DNA of 64,000 bases from contig NC_082410.1 in assembly GCF_004011695.2 (NCBI RefSeq), positions 1,426,001-1,490,000 of the forward strand. The letters are read 5' to 3'. A program made the position numbers and the translations under genes. The first letter of the stretch is position 1, and each line of letters opens with the position of its first letter. This document shows positions 11,480-22,148 of this stretch, piece by piece. Below the pieces are notes generated by a model that saw only the letters and a list, made by a program, of their open reading frames with translations, made no database searches and had not been told where the DNA came from. This stretch comes from Ascochyta rabiei (lineage: Eukaryota; Ascomycota; Dothideomycetes; Pleosporales; Didymellaceae).

Positions 11480-13539
11480 CTACGACGGCTGGAAAGGCAC
11501 AGACTCGCCGGTCGACGTCTTGGCCGCGGCTTCTGACTTGGCTGCAGATGTACCCTCTTCTTCCGCAATATCGTCTGTGGCCTCCTCTTCCAGCTTCCTC
11601 TCCGCCTGCTCTCCATCTACTTTCCCCTCTGTCTCCAGCGCCTGCGTTTCAAACTGCTCATCGCTCACCACCCGGACAACCTGGATCTTGCTCTTCCCGC
11701 TCCTCAGCACCAAGGCCTCGAAATCGATGAGGAAGTGCCGCGGGTTCGCTATTGACGAAGCCTCAATCGTCATCCACTTGAGCGCTGTAGGAGCTTCGAC
11801 GCTTCCCGAGTTGGGGAGGACGACGTAGGCGCCTTTCTTTGCGATGAGGCGGTGGGCTTCGCTCTTGGTGGTGGCGAGGCCGGCAGCGTGAAGGACGCGG
11901 GGGAAGGACCCGGGTGTGAGAAGGGAGAGGGGGAGGGTTACTACGGATTCTTGTTTGGATTGCGAGGCAGAAGGGGGTACAGAGGTGCCGGACGTGGGCT
12001 GTGTGGTCGAGGACGCAGCGTACGCGCGCTTGTACTCCAGTAACTCGATGTCAAATTTGCTCAGCTTCTCCTTCTGTGCGCCCAGTCCAGAGTTGGAATC
12101 AGCAGTGCCCAGTGTTTTCCGCAGCGCGCCGAGGGAGAAGGTGTTCGTGCCGTGGCTGAAAGCCTCTTTGTGTGCTGTCTCGGCCTTCTTCGCTTCTGTA
12201 GCGCCATGTGCAAGCTCCACGATCTCTTTCGCGAGGATGTGCTGCGCAGTACGTTTTGATGCGTCCTTGCGCTGCTGCTCCACGAGGAGAGAAATCTGAT
12301 CGAGAGGTAGAAAGGTGAAAAGCTTCAAGTAACGCTCGACATCGGCGTCGGCGGTGCGCATAAAGTACTGGTACAGGTCGAAGGAGTTCATCATAGTCTT
12401 GTCGAGCCAAACGGCGTTGCCTGCACTCTTGCCAAACTTCTCGCCAGAAGCCGTTGTAAGGAGCGGTGTAGTCAGGCCGTAGGCTGCGATGCGCGGGTCC
12501 TCTTCGTCTTGCTGAGAAGAGTTGAGACGACGGAGCTTGCGCATGTGCGAGACGGCGTCCATGCCTGCGCAGATGTTGCCGTATTGATCTGAGCCGCCAA
12601 TCTGCATTTGTACGCCTTTGTTCTGGTACATGCTCCACCAGTCGTAAGCTTGGAAGAGAGGGTACGAGAACTCGGATATGGCCATGCCTTCGCCGCTCTC
12701 CATGCGTAGTTTGACTCTGTGAAGGTGGTTAGATAGGACATGCGGAAATGGTGGCTCACTCACGAGTCACGACTGAGCATGGTGCCCAGGCGCATACCAG
12801 ACCCCAGATCCCTCATCAATTCAACAGCACTGAGCTTCTCAAGCCATGTGCGGTTGTTCAGGATATCCTGCTTCCTGCTGACCTCTGGCGAGTAATGATG
12901 CTTGATGCCTAAGCACTTGACGTGCGTCCATAGCTTATCGAGCTGTCGCCGTATGCTTTCGATGTTCATAGACTGGACGTCTGCACCCTGACGCGAACGA
13001 GCGGTAGCCCTCCCTGAAGGATCTCCAATCTGCACCGTGCCTCCGCCTAGCTGTCCCACATTAAGCTGCTGTCGCACATGTTCCGGCGCAAATCGCTCAC
13101 CAAGCTGACGGTGTAGTAGCCGTGGAGGTACATCCAGTACAGTGCCATGAGGGGCAAAAGGTGACCGACGTGGAGCGAGGGAGCGGTAGGGTCGACACCG
13201 ACATAGACTCCTATGCGCTTCTCGGTGAGGAGCCAGTCGAGCGTTTGACGCCCACTGTATACAATCAGCACTGCACAAGGCCTTGGAGTGACACTTCTCC
13301 TACCCAGCGACATCCTTGACAAATCCACGCTCCTCGAGCAGCTTTAGCATGCTCTGCTGTGCGCCTGCTCTTATCTTGCTAGCATTCTCCTCCCACTCGG
13401 CCTGTCGCGAACCTTTGTCTGCGTCTTCGCCAGCCCATCTTTGTTTCGGTCGTTCACCGCGCGCGAGCGTGTGTTGATTACGTACGCATTGTCGACAGAC
13501 GTACTGCCGCCGCTGCGACAGCTGTCTGAGCATCAACAT
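11480..13539 (-). CDS. MSY1: mitochondrial tyrosyl-tRNA synthetase
   Basis: Charges mitochondrial tRNA-Tyr. Exons in transcript order: 13539-13304, 13254-13101, 13050-12764, 12716-11480 (1914 nt, 637 aa). The start [12 protein letters not shown] opens an Arg/Ser/Gln-rich, acid-poor N-terminus that fits a mitochondrial targeting peptide; a second ATG lies two codons downstream. Class I signatures are present: [13 protein letters not shown] with the HIGH-type HVGH at 107-110, the tyrosine-site GGSDQYGN, and KFGKS near 319-323 in place of KMSKS. A C-terminal S4-like RNA-binding segment ([20 protein letters not shown]) is present, followed by an acidic tail. All three introns are 47-50 nt with GT-AG ends. 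The gene is divergent from the GH36 gene, with 270 bp between start codons. Confidence 0.95.
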
Positions 13540-13809
13540 TGCTGTCAATGGCTCGAGCACGAAACGCGACTTCCTTCTCGAAAGTGACAAGCGGTCTGTG
13601 CGACGGCTTCTCCGATGAACTCCGCACCTGCTCATGCACGTCACCTCCTTGCCTAGTCTGGGCATGCATCGACGTCGACTTTAGTTGCGTGATTGTCCAC
13701 CTCTCAATACCATCATATTCTCCTCACCACTTGCACGTGCACCAATAATCCTAATCCTGTTGTCTCATCCACGCTCCACCTCGTTGCCCCACCCACCGAC
13801 ACCGCTAAC

Positions 13810-16572
13810 ATGTATGCTGCGCTCACTTGCCATCCTCCTCTAGGACAGACCACGACAGTTCCCGCCCACAAGCAATCGGTCAGGTTCACGGTCCTGATAG
13901 AGAGCTCAGCTGGGTCAGGAAAGATCTGGGAGGTTGCGTTGTGGCATAATTTCGATGGCCGAGAGGAGTGGGCCAGTCTGAGCCTTAAGCCAGCACCAGA
14001 ACCATCTCTCACGGTCATCAAGTCTAGCCATGCAAATATTCGCCGACAGTTCTTTTCCATTGATCTGCCTGGATGTCCGAAGCATGGCGGTTCGCTATCG
14101 TATACCGTTACGTTCAGATCGGGCAAGGACGAGCCCTGGAAGTGGGCTAACGAGCAGTTCTCCACCTCGGACGGACGCCTTATCTACCAGTCGGAAGATG
14201 CGTTGAGCGAGGACTTGACAAACTATATTGACGGACTGCCCCCATATCTGCAGATTGGGAGAGAACAGAGCGAGTCTCCAGAAACACTACTATGGTCAAT
14301 CACCAGCCCTGTCAATGGCGCCTCTGGAGCAACCTCGGGTTATTCAAACAACAATCTCGGCAGGCCACTTGATCTGACTCGATGGTTTGCACTGGTACGT
14401 CTATGGAGTCCTTGGCTGGCTCCAAGACAGGGCAAAGACCGCTTTCAACCTGACAAGGAAGCTGTCCTTGCAACATTCGAACGTGAAGATGGCTCACATT
14501 TAGTCGTCCTGGCGGTGAGCGGTGTGGATGATGTACTGACAACGCTGGGTCATGATGGTGAAGGACGAATTGTGATTCACTCCCGTAACGACAGTGAGGA
14601 AGATGGCATCTCCCGGTTGGTCGCTGCAGTGGGGAAAGACCTGAATCATGCCATAGCAGCAGTGATGTACCACGCACGAAAGCTAGTTATGAAGTATGGT
14701 ATGGGATCCGAAGAGGCTGAAGCTGAGTTCAAGGCTCTTACAGACGATTTCAAGCCTGAGTGGTTAGAGAATTGGTGTAAGTATTCGTACGCTCGAAACC
14801 AGTCTTGTTTGGAACCGGCTGATGCGTAAACTCTCAGATGATGGGCTGTCCTATTGCACCTGGAATGGTGTTGGTCAGCATCTCACCGAACAGAAACTTT
14901 TTGATGCGCTAGAATCACTGGCCAAGAATGAGATCAATATCAGCAACCTGATTATTGACGATAACTGGCAGTCATTAGTAGGTGACCTTTTGCTCTTCAA
15001 AGACATTGAGCCCTGACGTAAATTAGAACCACGAAGGTGGTGACCAATTCAAGAACGCATGGATCGAATTTGAAGCCTCCAAGAATGGGTTCCCACGCGG
15101 TCTGAAAGCGACGGTCGGCGACATTCGCAGCAAGTACAAGAACATAAAACACATTGCCGTATGGCACGCTATCTTCGGTTATTGGGGTGGCATTGCACCA
15201 GAAGGTAAGCTTGCGAAAGAGTACAAAACCACTGTGGTCCAGAAAAAAGATGGTGTGTCAGGAGGCAAGTTTACCGTCATTGCTGAAGAAGATGTCAACC
15301 GCTTCTACAAGGACTTCTACCAATTCCTCAGCTCTGCTGGTATCGACTCGGTCAAGACGGACGCCCAGTTCTTTCTCGATGAGCTGGACGATGCTCCCGA
15401 TCGCCGAAGCCTGATAAAATCCTACCAGGATGCTTGGAACATCGCCCAGCTCCGTTATTTCTCTGCTAGGGCTATTTCGTGCATGTCACAAACGCCCCAG
15501 ATGATATTCCATTCGCAACTTCCCTCCAACAAACCGCGTATACTACTACGCAATTCGGACGACTTCTTCCCCGAGGTTCCCGCGTCTCACCCCTGGCACA
15601 TCTTCTGCAACGCTCACAACGCTATTCTCAATCAATATCTGAACATTCTCCCTGATTGGGACATGTTTCAGACCTCGCATGACTACGCCTCATTCCACGC
15701 CGCCGGACGTTGTGTGTCAGGTGGACCGATCTACATCACCGACGTACCCGGCCAACACGACATCAACTTGATAGGTCAGATGTCAGGGAACACTCCTCGC
15801 AACGATACAGTCATTCTTCGCCCTCACACAGTTGGCAAAAGTACCTCAGCGTACAACTCATATGATGCCCCCGTGCTACTTAAGGTCGCAACTTACGTTG
15901 GAATGGCTCACAGTGGAGTCAGCATCTTGGGCGTATTCAACTGCACACAGCGACCGCTTTCCGAATTGATTGGGCTGGACTCATTTCCTGGCGCTGAAAA
16001 AGGTGCGTACGTTATCAGGAGTCACACCAGCGGTCAGGTCACCAAACCCACCACCAGCGAAACAAACGACGCGTTTGTACACCTGGAGCTACCCACTCGA
16101 GGATGGGAGATACTGTCCGCCTTCCCACTACAGTCTTTCAAGCTGAAGCGCAGCCATGATGCAGAGGGCCCGGAAGAAGTGCAGGTAGCCAACCTGGGTG
16201 TCTTGGGCAAGATGACTGGGGCTGCTGCTATCGTGAACACAGACAGCTATGTCGACCGATCTTCAGGTCGATTGCGCGTTTGGACGTCCCTGAAAGTGCT
16301 GGGCACATACGGTAAGTGATTGATAAGATTAGACTGGTGTGGCGTATAAGACTAACAGCCTTGCAGGCCTCTACATCTCCGACCTCAGAGAGCGCAACCT
16401 AGATGACGACGTTATGGCTTTGATCTTCGGACGACCGATCGCGAGACACTGCGTTAAGATCAGCGACAAATGTGAAAACGTCCTCGAAATAGACACGACA
16501 CGAGCTTGGAAGGAAAGCGACTCAAAAGCATCTTGGAGCAACGAAGTAGCCGTGGAGGTGGTCGTTCGGTGA
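13810..16572 (+). CDS. glycoside hydrolase family 36, raffinose synthase / seed imbibition protein-like
   Basis: Predicted alpha-galactosidase or galactosyltransferase of the raffinose-synthase branch of GH36. Exons 13810-14776, 14838-14977, 15027-16311, 16367-16572 (2598 nt, 865 aa). The ATG at 13810 is the first in frame; the frame above it lacks ATG. Diagnostic blocks are LIIDDNWQSLNHEGGDQF across intron 2, HIAVWHAIFGYWGGI, and GIDSVKTDAQFF with the expected catalytic nucleophile near D481. GRCVSGGPIYITDVPGQHD carries the expected acid/base Asp near 608. No signal peptide is visible, so it is probably cytosolic. Introns 1 and 2 both fall inside the conserved catalytic barrel, and the joined sequence there is continuous. 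The exact substrate (raffinose, galactinol or other alpha-galactosides) cannot be read from sequence. Confidence 0.92.
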
Positions 16573-16883
16573 ACAATGATGTTGTAAGACTCCTCGAGAA
16601 AAGCGTTTGTCAGGGATCTTAATGCTCAAACTTCTATTTTGATATTTCCCGTTCTCTCTTCCCTTTGACAGTGATAAAGCAACAAAGAAAGTTGATTTGG
16701 TATTTGAAGCTAGGACATGGCTTTTTTGTTGAGTCAAGAGCCCGTCAATCTCGTTGCTGGATCTCAAAAAGCTCGTGCTTCTCAAGAAAGTTATCGTTAT
16801 TCACAGAGCTGACAGCTGCAGATAGCCAGGACTTCAACCTATCGAACCACTACAACTCGCGTGCACAGAACTCATCAACCACC
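16573..16883. other. short intergenic region
   Basis: 311 bp between tandem genes, holding the 3' flank of the GH36 gene and the promoter of the next. The downstream frame is open here but starts only at a non-ATG codon. Confidence 0.4.
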
Positions 16884-18962
16884 ATGGCAGATCCAACGGC
16901 GAACTACGCTGCGCATCTGGCTGCAATCTGGGCACACCCGCATACTCGGGCGCTACTGATGATGACTGGCGGCGCCATCATGACTGGACTCTACTACGAA
17001 CAGTTCCGCTTATCTGAATATACTATCGACGAGCCTGATCCAAAGCCACCAGTCGCAATCGAAGTCTTCGAAGACGAACAGAAGATGTTCGATAACGTTG
17101 TGGTTGTAGAAGATATGTCTGAACCTCTATCGCCAGCTCCAAATGTTCCTGTCCCCTCTATCTGGGGCCATCCCAACTCCATCTCCTACACGCCTGGTAA
17201 ACCATGGAATCAAGCAACGAAATCGTATATCAACGACGGTTATGTGCAGGTCAACCCGACAGCAACACTTTTGTCTTTCCTGGTCCCTCTTGTCATGTTG
17301 GTCTGTCTCCCAGTCTGGTTTGTCCGCAAATGTAGCAAAACAAGCAGGAACTGTGCTGCACCAACATCAGATACGGACGGCGGGATTCCAAAAGATCTTG
17401 TCTGCAATCGCACTCTTCCACCCTCCAAGACACCTACCACTCCGAGGAACACTCCGCCTAGTACGCCTACATGCTCCTCAGACGCACTGCCGTCTAGTGT
17501 GCTCCATGCCATGGTTGGAGGAAGAAACCATGCCGGTGCGCAGATTCCACTGCAAGGTCGCTTTCCGTCTCTGCAAACATCTCCTCCAAAGGAATGGACA
17601 GAGCTTGGTCGACAAGTTGAAAAACCCAAGCACAAGCATCAAGCCTCGCAGGCTCAGGCTCATAAAAACCTGGATGACAGGGAGAAGATTGAGCAAACTT
17701 TATCAGATCGCATTACTGGGCTTGAAGCAAGAGTGGTGCTTTTACAAGGCGAATTGGAAGCGGCAAGCGACTGTACCAGCGACTCTGACAGGGCCGCGAC
17801 AACAAACCCTGGGCCGCCGCAAGATCACATGATCGAGATCGGGGTAGACAAGGCCAGTATCGCACCGGAAGAGATAGCTAGCGAGCTTGTAGAAGCGTAT
17901 TATTTGCTGGGAAACCGCGACGGAGAGGGTTCAAGGTCTCACACAGAGCATTCAGACTTGGCACGATGGTCTGTGGAATTTATGGATACCGACGTCGAAA
18001 CGGACGATTTGTCACCAGCCTCGACTGCGGCAGCGGAAACGCGGATTGATAAAGGTAACTTCGCAGTATTGCCGGAACAATCAACTGCGATTGTAGGGCC
18101 TCAGGATCATCCGACTGGAACCACCACCTCTATAGCGATCGTTGACGATCAGACCGCTTCTTTCAAGGGGATATTTGAACAGAACGCCAACGAAAAGGCA
18201 GAGAGGGAGTCTGAACATGAGACTACAGAAGGAGCAAAAAATTCAACACGTCCAGAAGACAATGGAGACAAGCTGGAAAGAACCCTGGAAAAGACAACAG
18301 AGGTGGATACCTCGAGGAGCGACCGAATTCCAGTAAACCTATCGAAGCCAGAGGCATTGATGGGAAATCCAGCTAGTACTGGTAGTACTCTAGGACCGGC
18401 GGATCAACATGCTAACTCGCCGGTCTTAGCGCCAAAAAACATTGTGCTTCCACCGATGCCCAGCCCGAGATTGGCAGACTCTTACAAGGGTACTAAGTGG
18501 ATGAAAGCGAGCCGACATGCCTCCAAGCTACCGGACAGTTTGAACTTCACAGCCCCCCAGCTGAAATCAGCTCCAAGCAATAACACGCCGCTTCACATGT
18601 TAGGTGGTAGCCGTCATGCAACACCAGCAGCAGCAGCAGAAGAAGAAGAAGAAGAAGAAGAAGAAGAAGAAGAAGAAGAAGAAGAAGAAGAAGAAGAAGA
18701 AGAAGAAGAAGAAGAAGAAGCAAGAAAAACAGACGATCAAAGCCAGAAGACTAAAAGAAGCCAACCCCGAGCTCAGAAAGAGAGCGAGCAGAATGGGCGG
18801 AAGAGCAATGGGCCAGCCATTCTACAGATAGGAGACCAAGAGCAGTCGATGCTGCAGGCGGCGGGAGAAACTCCCACGCACCCAGATCCAGAATTAAACC
18901 TCTCGCTCGCCTCTGCTGGGCCTGCTGCGTCTGCTGTGCCTGCTGCGTCTATTACGTCGTAA
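16884..18962 (+). CDS. 692-aa membrane protein with long poly-Glu tract, function unknown
   Basis: Single-exon gene. The ATG at 16884 sits in a good context (accaccATGG); the open frame above it has no ATG. Residues 17-38 form a hydrophobic helix (HTRALLMMTGGAIMTGLYY). A second helix at about 125-148 (ATLLSFLVPLVMLVCLPVWF) is followed at once by RKC. The rest is hydrophilic, rich in Ser, Thr, Glu and Pro, and probably disordered, with a short coiled-coil-like segment (REKIEQTLSDRITGLEARVV). Residues 586-612 are 27 consecutive Glu encoded only by GAA, after four Ala. The C-terminus is Ala/Ser-rich. I do not recognise the family. Two helices near the N-terminus and a long soluble tail suggest an anchored cytosolic or nuclear-envelope protein, which is speculation. 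Confidence 0.75.
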   Translation: MADPTANYAAHLAAIWAHPHTRALLMMTGGAIMTGLYYEQFRLSEYTIDEPDPKPPVAIEVFEDEQKMFDNVVVVEDMSEPLSPAPNVPVPSIWGHPNSISYTPGKPWNQATKSYINDGYVQVNPTATLLSFLVPLVMLVCLPVWFVRKCSKTSRNCAAPTSDTDGGIPKDLVCNRTLPPSKTPTTPRNTPPSTPTCSSDALPSSVLHAMVGGRNHAGAQIPLQGRFPSLQTSPPKEWTELGRQVEKPKHKHQASQAQAHKNLDDREKIEQTLSDRITGLEARVVLLQGELEAASDCTSDSDRAATTNPGPPQDHMIEIGVDKASIAPEEIASELVEAYYLLGNRDGEGSRSHTEHSDLARWSVEFMDTDVETDDLSPASTAAAETRIDKGNFAVLPEQSTAIVGPQDHPTGTTTSIAIVDDQTASFKGIFEQNANEKAERESEHETTEGAKNSTRPEDNGDKLERTLEKTTEVDTSRSDRIPVNLSKPEALMGNPASTGSTLGPADQHANSPVLAPKNIVLPPMPSPRLADSYKGTKWMKASRHASKLPDSLNFTAPQLKSAPSNNTPLHMLGGSRHATPAAAAEEEEEEEEEEEEEEEEEEEEEEEEEEEARKTDDQSQKTKRSQPRAQKESEQNGRKSNGPAILQIGDQEQSMLQAAGETPTHPDPELNLSLASAGPAASAVPAASITS
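18639..18719 (+). repeat. (GAA)27 microsatellite inside a coding region
   Basis: Uninterrupted trinucleotide repeat coding for 27 Glu, preceded by four GCA codons. Purity without synonymous GAG suggests recent expansion and length variation between strains. Confidence 0.97.
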
Positions 18963-19405
18963 AAATCCAAGTTATGTTTGATGGTCATAGCTGTTCTGTT
19001 GGTATACCTGATGTGTCTAGAAATAAAGTCCTGGTTAGACTGAAACGTTTGTAGTAGGCAATAAGAAATCTGTGAGCATTCCGAAGACGTAGGGCTGTTT
19101 GCATGCAAGAAGAACAACGTATCATTACCTAGGGAACAGGGAAACCTTTTGCACGCCACGTTAGACAGCCGACACTGGATCAACACTTCATACACCAATT
19201 CTCCTCGACAAACGCTCTAGCCAGGGCAAAAGATAGCTCTCAAAACGAATCCAGGAAGCCAACAACATGGCAGATACAAGCAGCCGTCAAGGGGCCCGCG
19301 TTTCCGTGACGGCTTTTCATGTCATTTGTCTCCTCCACGCTGCGTACTCGACGAAGATGTGGAAGCGGATGTAATTGAGGAATGGAAAGAGGCTATGCTG
19401 TCGGA
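18963..19405. other. intergenic region between convergent genes
   Basis: 443 bp holding the 3' ends of the poly-Glu protein gene and the aquaporin gene. No gene recognised. Confidence 0.45.
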
Positions 19406-20709
19406 CTACGATGAACCAGTCTCTGCGCTGGGACCACTGTGATAGCTGCATTCAGATACGGCCTCGTGGTGCTGGCGAATCGGTGAGTTGAGAGCGGACT
19501 GAGAGCGATGGCCATCATGGCCCTGGTGGAAGGCTGGCATAGGCTCTGCCATGGCAACAGAGTCTGTCTGGTTGTGGGTGAAGGCAGCGTTGTGCTTGGG
19601 CCCGTGCTTTGCACCACGAATTTGAGATGCGAAGTCCATGGAGTCGGTCGTGCCGTCAGTAGCGCCAGCACCACGGGCTATTGTGTGGTCAGTATGCTGG
19701 TATGTATGTGAGGTGGCGGCCCGACGTACTCGTTGTGACGGGTTCCTCGTACTGACCGGAAGAGCTTCTATGGTCGTACACATCTATGTGACGACCATCA
19801 CCATCTGCGTCGGGGTTGGCAGTCTCGTACTCGAGCATCTTGAGAAGACGGTAAAGCAAGACGGCGAGAAGAGAGCCGAGGAGTGGTCCCACCCAGTAGA
19901 TCCAATGGTAGCCGTCAAACGTTCTGGTAGCAACATCGGGACCGAACGAACGTGCTGGGTTGAGAGACCCACCAGTGTATAACACACCTGCCATTGTCAG
20001 TATCTTGCAGACACGGTGGTGGAATCAGGCTACTTGCCTGCTAGTTCGGCGATGAACAAAGCTAGACCGATACCAATAGGAGCCATGAAAGTAGACCTGT
20101 GCTTCTCGGCTGCCAGCATGAAGATACAGAAGACGAGCATGGCGGTCAAGAACATCTCGATGAATACGCCACGGGTTTTCGACGTGCCAGCACTAAGGCG
20201 CGTGCGAACAGATAGTGGACCTGGGAAGGTTGCTGCAACGAGACCAGCGGCGGCCATGGCACCACACATCTGCGCAACAATGAGCAGGGCGGCTTTGAGC
20301 CACGGCACGGCCCCGATGAGAGCCATGGCAACGGTGACCTTTGCAGAAGAGTTAGCCATTGAAACGGCGAAGTGCAGTAAGTGTAGATCGGGTTTAGCCA
20401 TGAGCCATGACTTACAGCAGGGTTGAAGAGACCACCACTGATACGGAAGAAGACCCAGACATTGACTGCCAGAGAGAATCCAAATGCCAGCGAGATATAC
20501 ATCAGCGTTTGGATGTCCATGCCCCGGTTGCCAAGGAGGTTGTTGGCAGTCTGCGTGGCTGCAAAGGCGAAGAAAAGGAAAAGGAACGTGCCAACGAGCT
20601 CACCCAGGAAGGCGATGAGCAACATGCGTGTTCTGTTTGGAAGCCATCCAAGTCCTGGTAGCCGCTTCTCACCAGGACGGTGAGGATCTTGAGTGTAGGT
20701 TGGCTTCAT
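19406..20709 (-). CDS. aquaporin (MIP family) with extended C-terminal tail
   Basis: Membrane channel for water or small neutral solutes. Exons in transcript order: 20709-20416, 20338-20038, 19987-19730, 19677-19406 (1125 nt, 374 aa). The ATG at 20709 opens MKPTYTQDPHRPGEKRL, a hydrophilic N-tail before the first helix. Both pore motifs are present: NPA at 96-98, split from the following Val by intron 1, and NPA at 208-210 followed by Arg211 in SLNPARSFGP. Six hydrophobic helices fit the MIP fold. The tail of about 110 residues is hydrophilic and rich in His, Ser and Gln. Intron 2 (19988-20037) uses a GC donor (GCAAGT): only this cut joins AELAG to VLYTGGSLNPAR in frame. No insertion typical of aquaglyceroporins was noticed, so an orthodox water channel is slightly favoured. 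Confidence 0.93.
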
Positions 20710-20874
20710 CCCTGGCAAGGCCGTAGAAGGATTCGCCGGTCAGTAGGCAGGGCGTATGAAGTTGATCACTGCGGTTCTCTGGGCGGATACTAATAGGTGT
20801 GTGGAAGCGTCGCCGAAAGCGTATGGAACCGTCGCCGCTCGCAAGGTGAGACAGGCGAAGCACGACAGGCTGAA

Positions 20875-20910
20875 GGTGGAGGTGGAGGTGGAGGTGGAGG
20901 TGGAGGTGGG
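20875..20910. repeat. (GGTGGA)6 hexanucleotide repeat, last unit imperfect
   Basis: Five perfect GGTGGA copies plus GGTGGG, about 165-200 bp upstream of the aquaporin ATG. On the aquaporin sense strand this is a CCACCT pyrimidine-rich run, which could lie in its 5' leader or promoter. Confidence 0.95.
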
Positions 20911-22110
20911 GGTGTAGGCGTAGGCGATGATCGAGGTGGAGTAAGACTAGGACAAGGGCAGTGAGATACCAGGATACTGAAAAGAGTGATGGCGGGAGAT
21001 TTGGGAGACGAGTCAGGGTATGAGTAGGAGACGAGGGTGCGAGTAGGGAAGAAGAGCCCACGCCATCGACGAGATCAGCGCATGCACTGCTGGCTCAGTT
21101 GGGAGTCGCGATACGGTGAGCCATGCCTTCGAAATCTAAGCTGGAGGCTGCAACGGCTGGCAAGTGCAGGCGAGCGAGGAAAGACCAGGTCCTGCCGTGC
21201 ACCTTGTCATGCTTCTGGCGCACCGTTGTTCGAAGCAGGCCTTATCACAAGATTTGCAGTCTTCAGGTTCAGAGGCGCAAGCCGTGGTGAGCATCTCACA
21301 AAGTGTACGAGCGTACTCTCGAGGCCTGCGTATCTGGTCGAGACGGCGAAGCTCGCGCACTCGGTTTCTACAGCATGGGCACAGACTCGTACGATGTCTC
21401 TGAAGTTGAGCTGGTGCTCAGACGTCAATGACATTGCACGGGAGCGCGAGCTGTGTTCAGCTACTGTATGAGATGAGCAAGAAGGGCAAAACGCTCAGCC
21501 ATGCTCCAAGTGGGATCTGATGGGATGAGGCTGCCGTGGCCCCTCTCACGTCCATGTCCGCATTGGGAGCGTTCGAAGCTGGTGTTGAGAGGAGCGAGGG
21601 GTATTATGACGTAAGCAAGCCAGCTCGATTGGGCAAGTGGCAAATGCTGCTTGGCGCTGGTGACCACGTCAAGGCGGGAGCCATCACGAGCGATTGCGGC
21701 GTGCGCAACCGACGGTTGCTGGCTGGCTGGCTGGCTTGGCCGTTGGTTCTGCTTTGCACGCACGTCCTTGCATAGCGGTAGCGGTACCGGGTAGCGGTAG
21801 TCGCATTTTTTTGTACCTGGGAACTTATACGCGTGCTTGTTGTCTGCAGTTGCTGGCGCGTTGCTGTGTTGTCTGTTGTCACCCCATCCCCTCTCTACCG
21901 ACGCATCCGTGCCGTGCCTTCCCCGCGCTCGCGCCCGCGCCCGCGAAGCCTCTCGCCTCGTCTCATCGTCGTCATCGACCGCCATCACGAGCCGCCGAGA
22001 CCACTCACAGCGCGCCCCTGCACACAACACCGGATGCCGTGACCGACGACAGAGCCCAGCACACCTTGCGGCTCTTCGCTGCCTTCCTCTCCCACCCTCT
22101 GCCACTCATC

Positions 22111-22142
22111 GCCCCGTCGCCCCGTCGCCCCGTCGCCCCGTC
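22111..22142 (+). repeat. 8-bp tandem repeat gccccgtc x4 next to a start codon
   Basis: Four perfect copies of gccccgtc end six bases before the ATG at 22149 of the PA-TM-RING gene, so they lie in its 5' leader. Confidence 0.95.
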
Positions 22143-22148
22143 GCCAAC

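Larger units (their letters stand above)
20710..22148. other. long divergent promoter region
   Basis: 1439 bp between the divergent aquaporin and PA-TM-RING genes. It holds a (GGTGGA)n repeat near the aquaporin start and an 8-bp tandem repeat next to the RING start, both listed separately. A 214-codon minus frame at 21461-22105 is Arg/Ala-rich and follows local GC content, so it is not called as a gene. Confidence 0.45.

Noticed and set aside
18604..18831. Poly-Lys frame overlapping the GAA repeat
   Set aside because: It is the +1 reading of the same (GAA)27 tract in the poly-Glu protein gene.
21461..22105. 214-codon minus-strand frame in the aquaporin-RING spacer
   Set aside because: Arg/Ala-rich with RARARARGR-like stretches that follow local GC-rich repeats; no motif and no conserved start.
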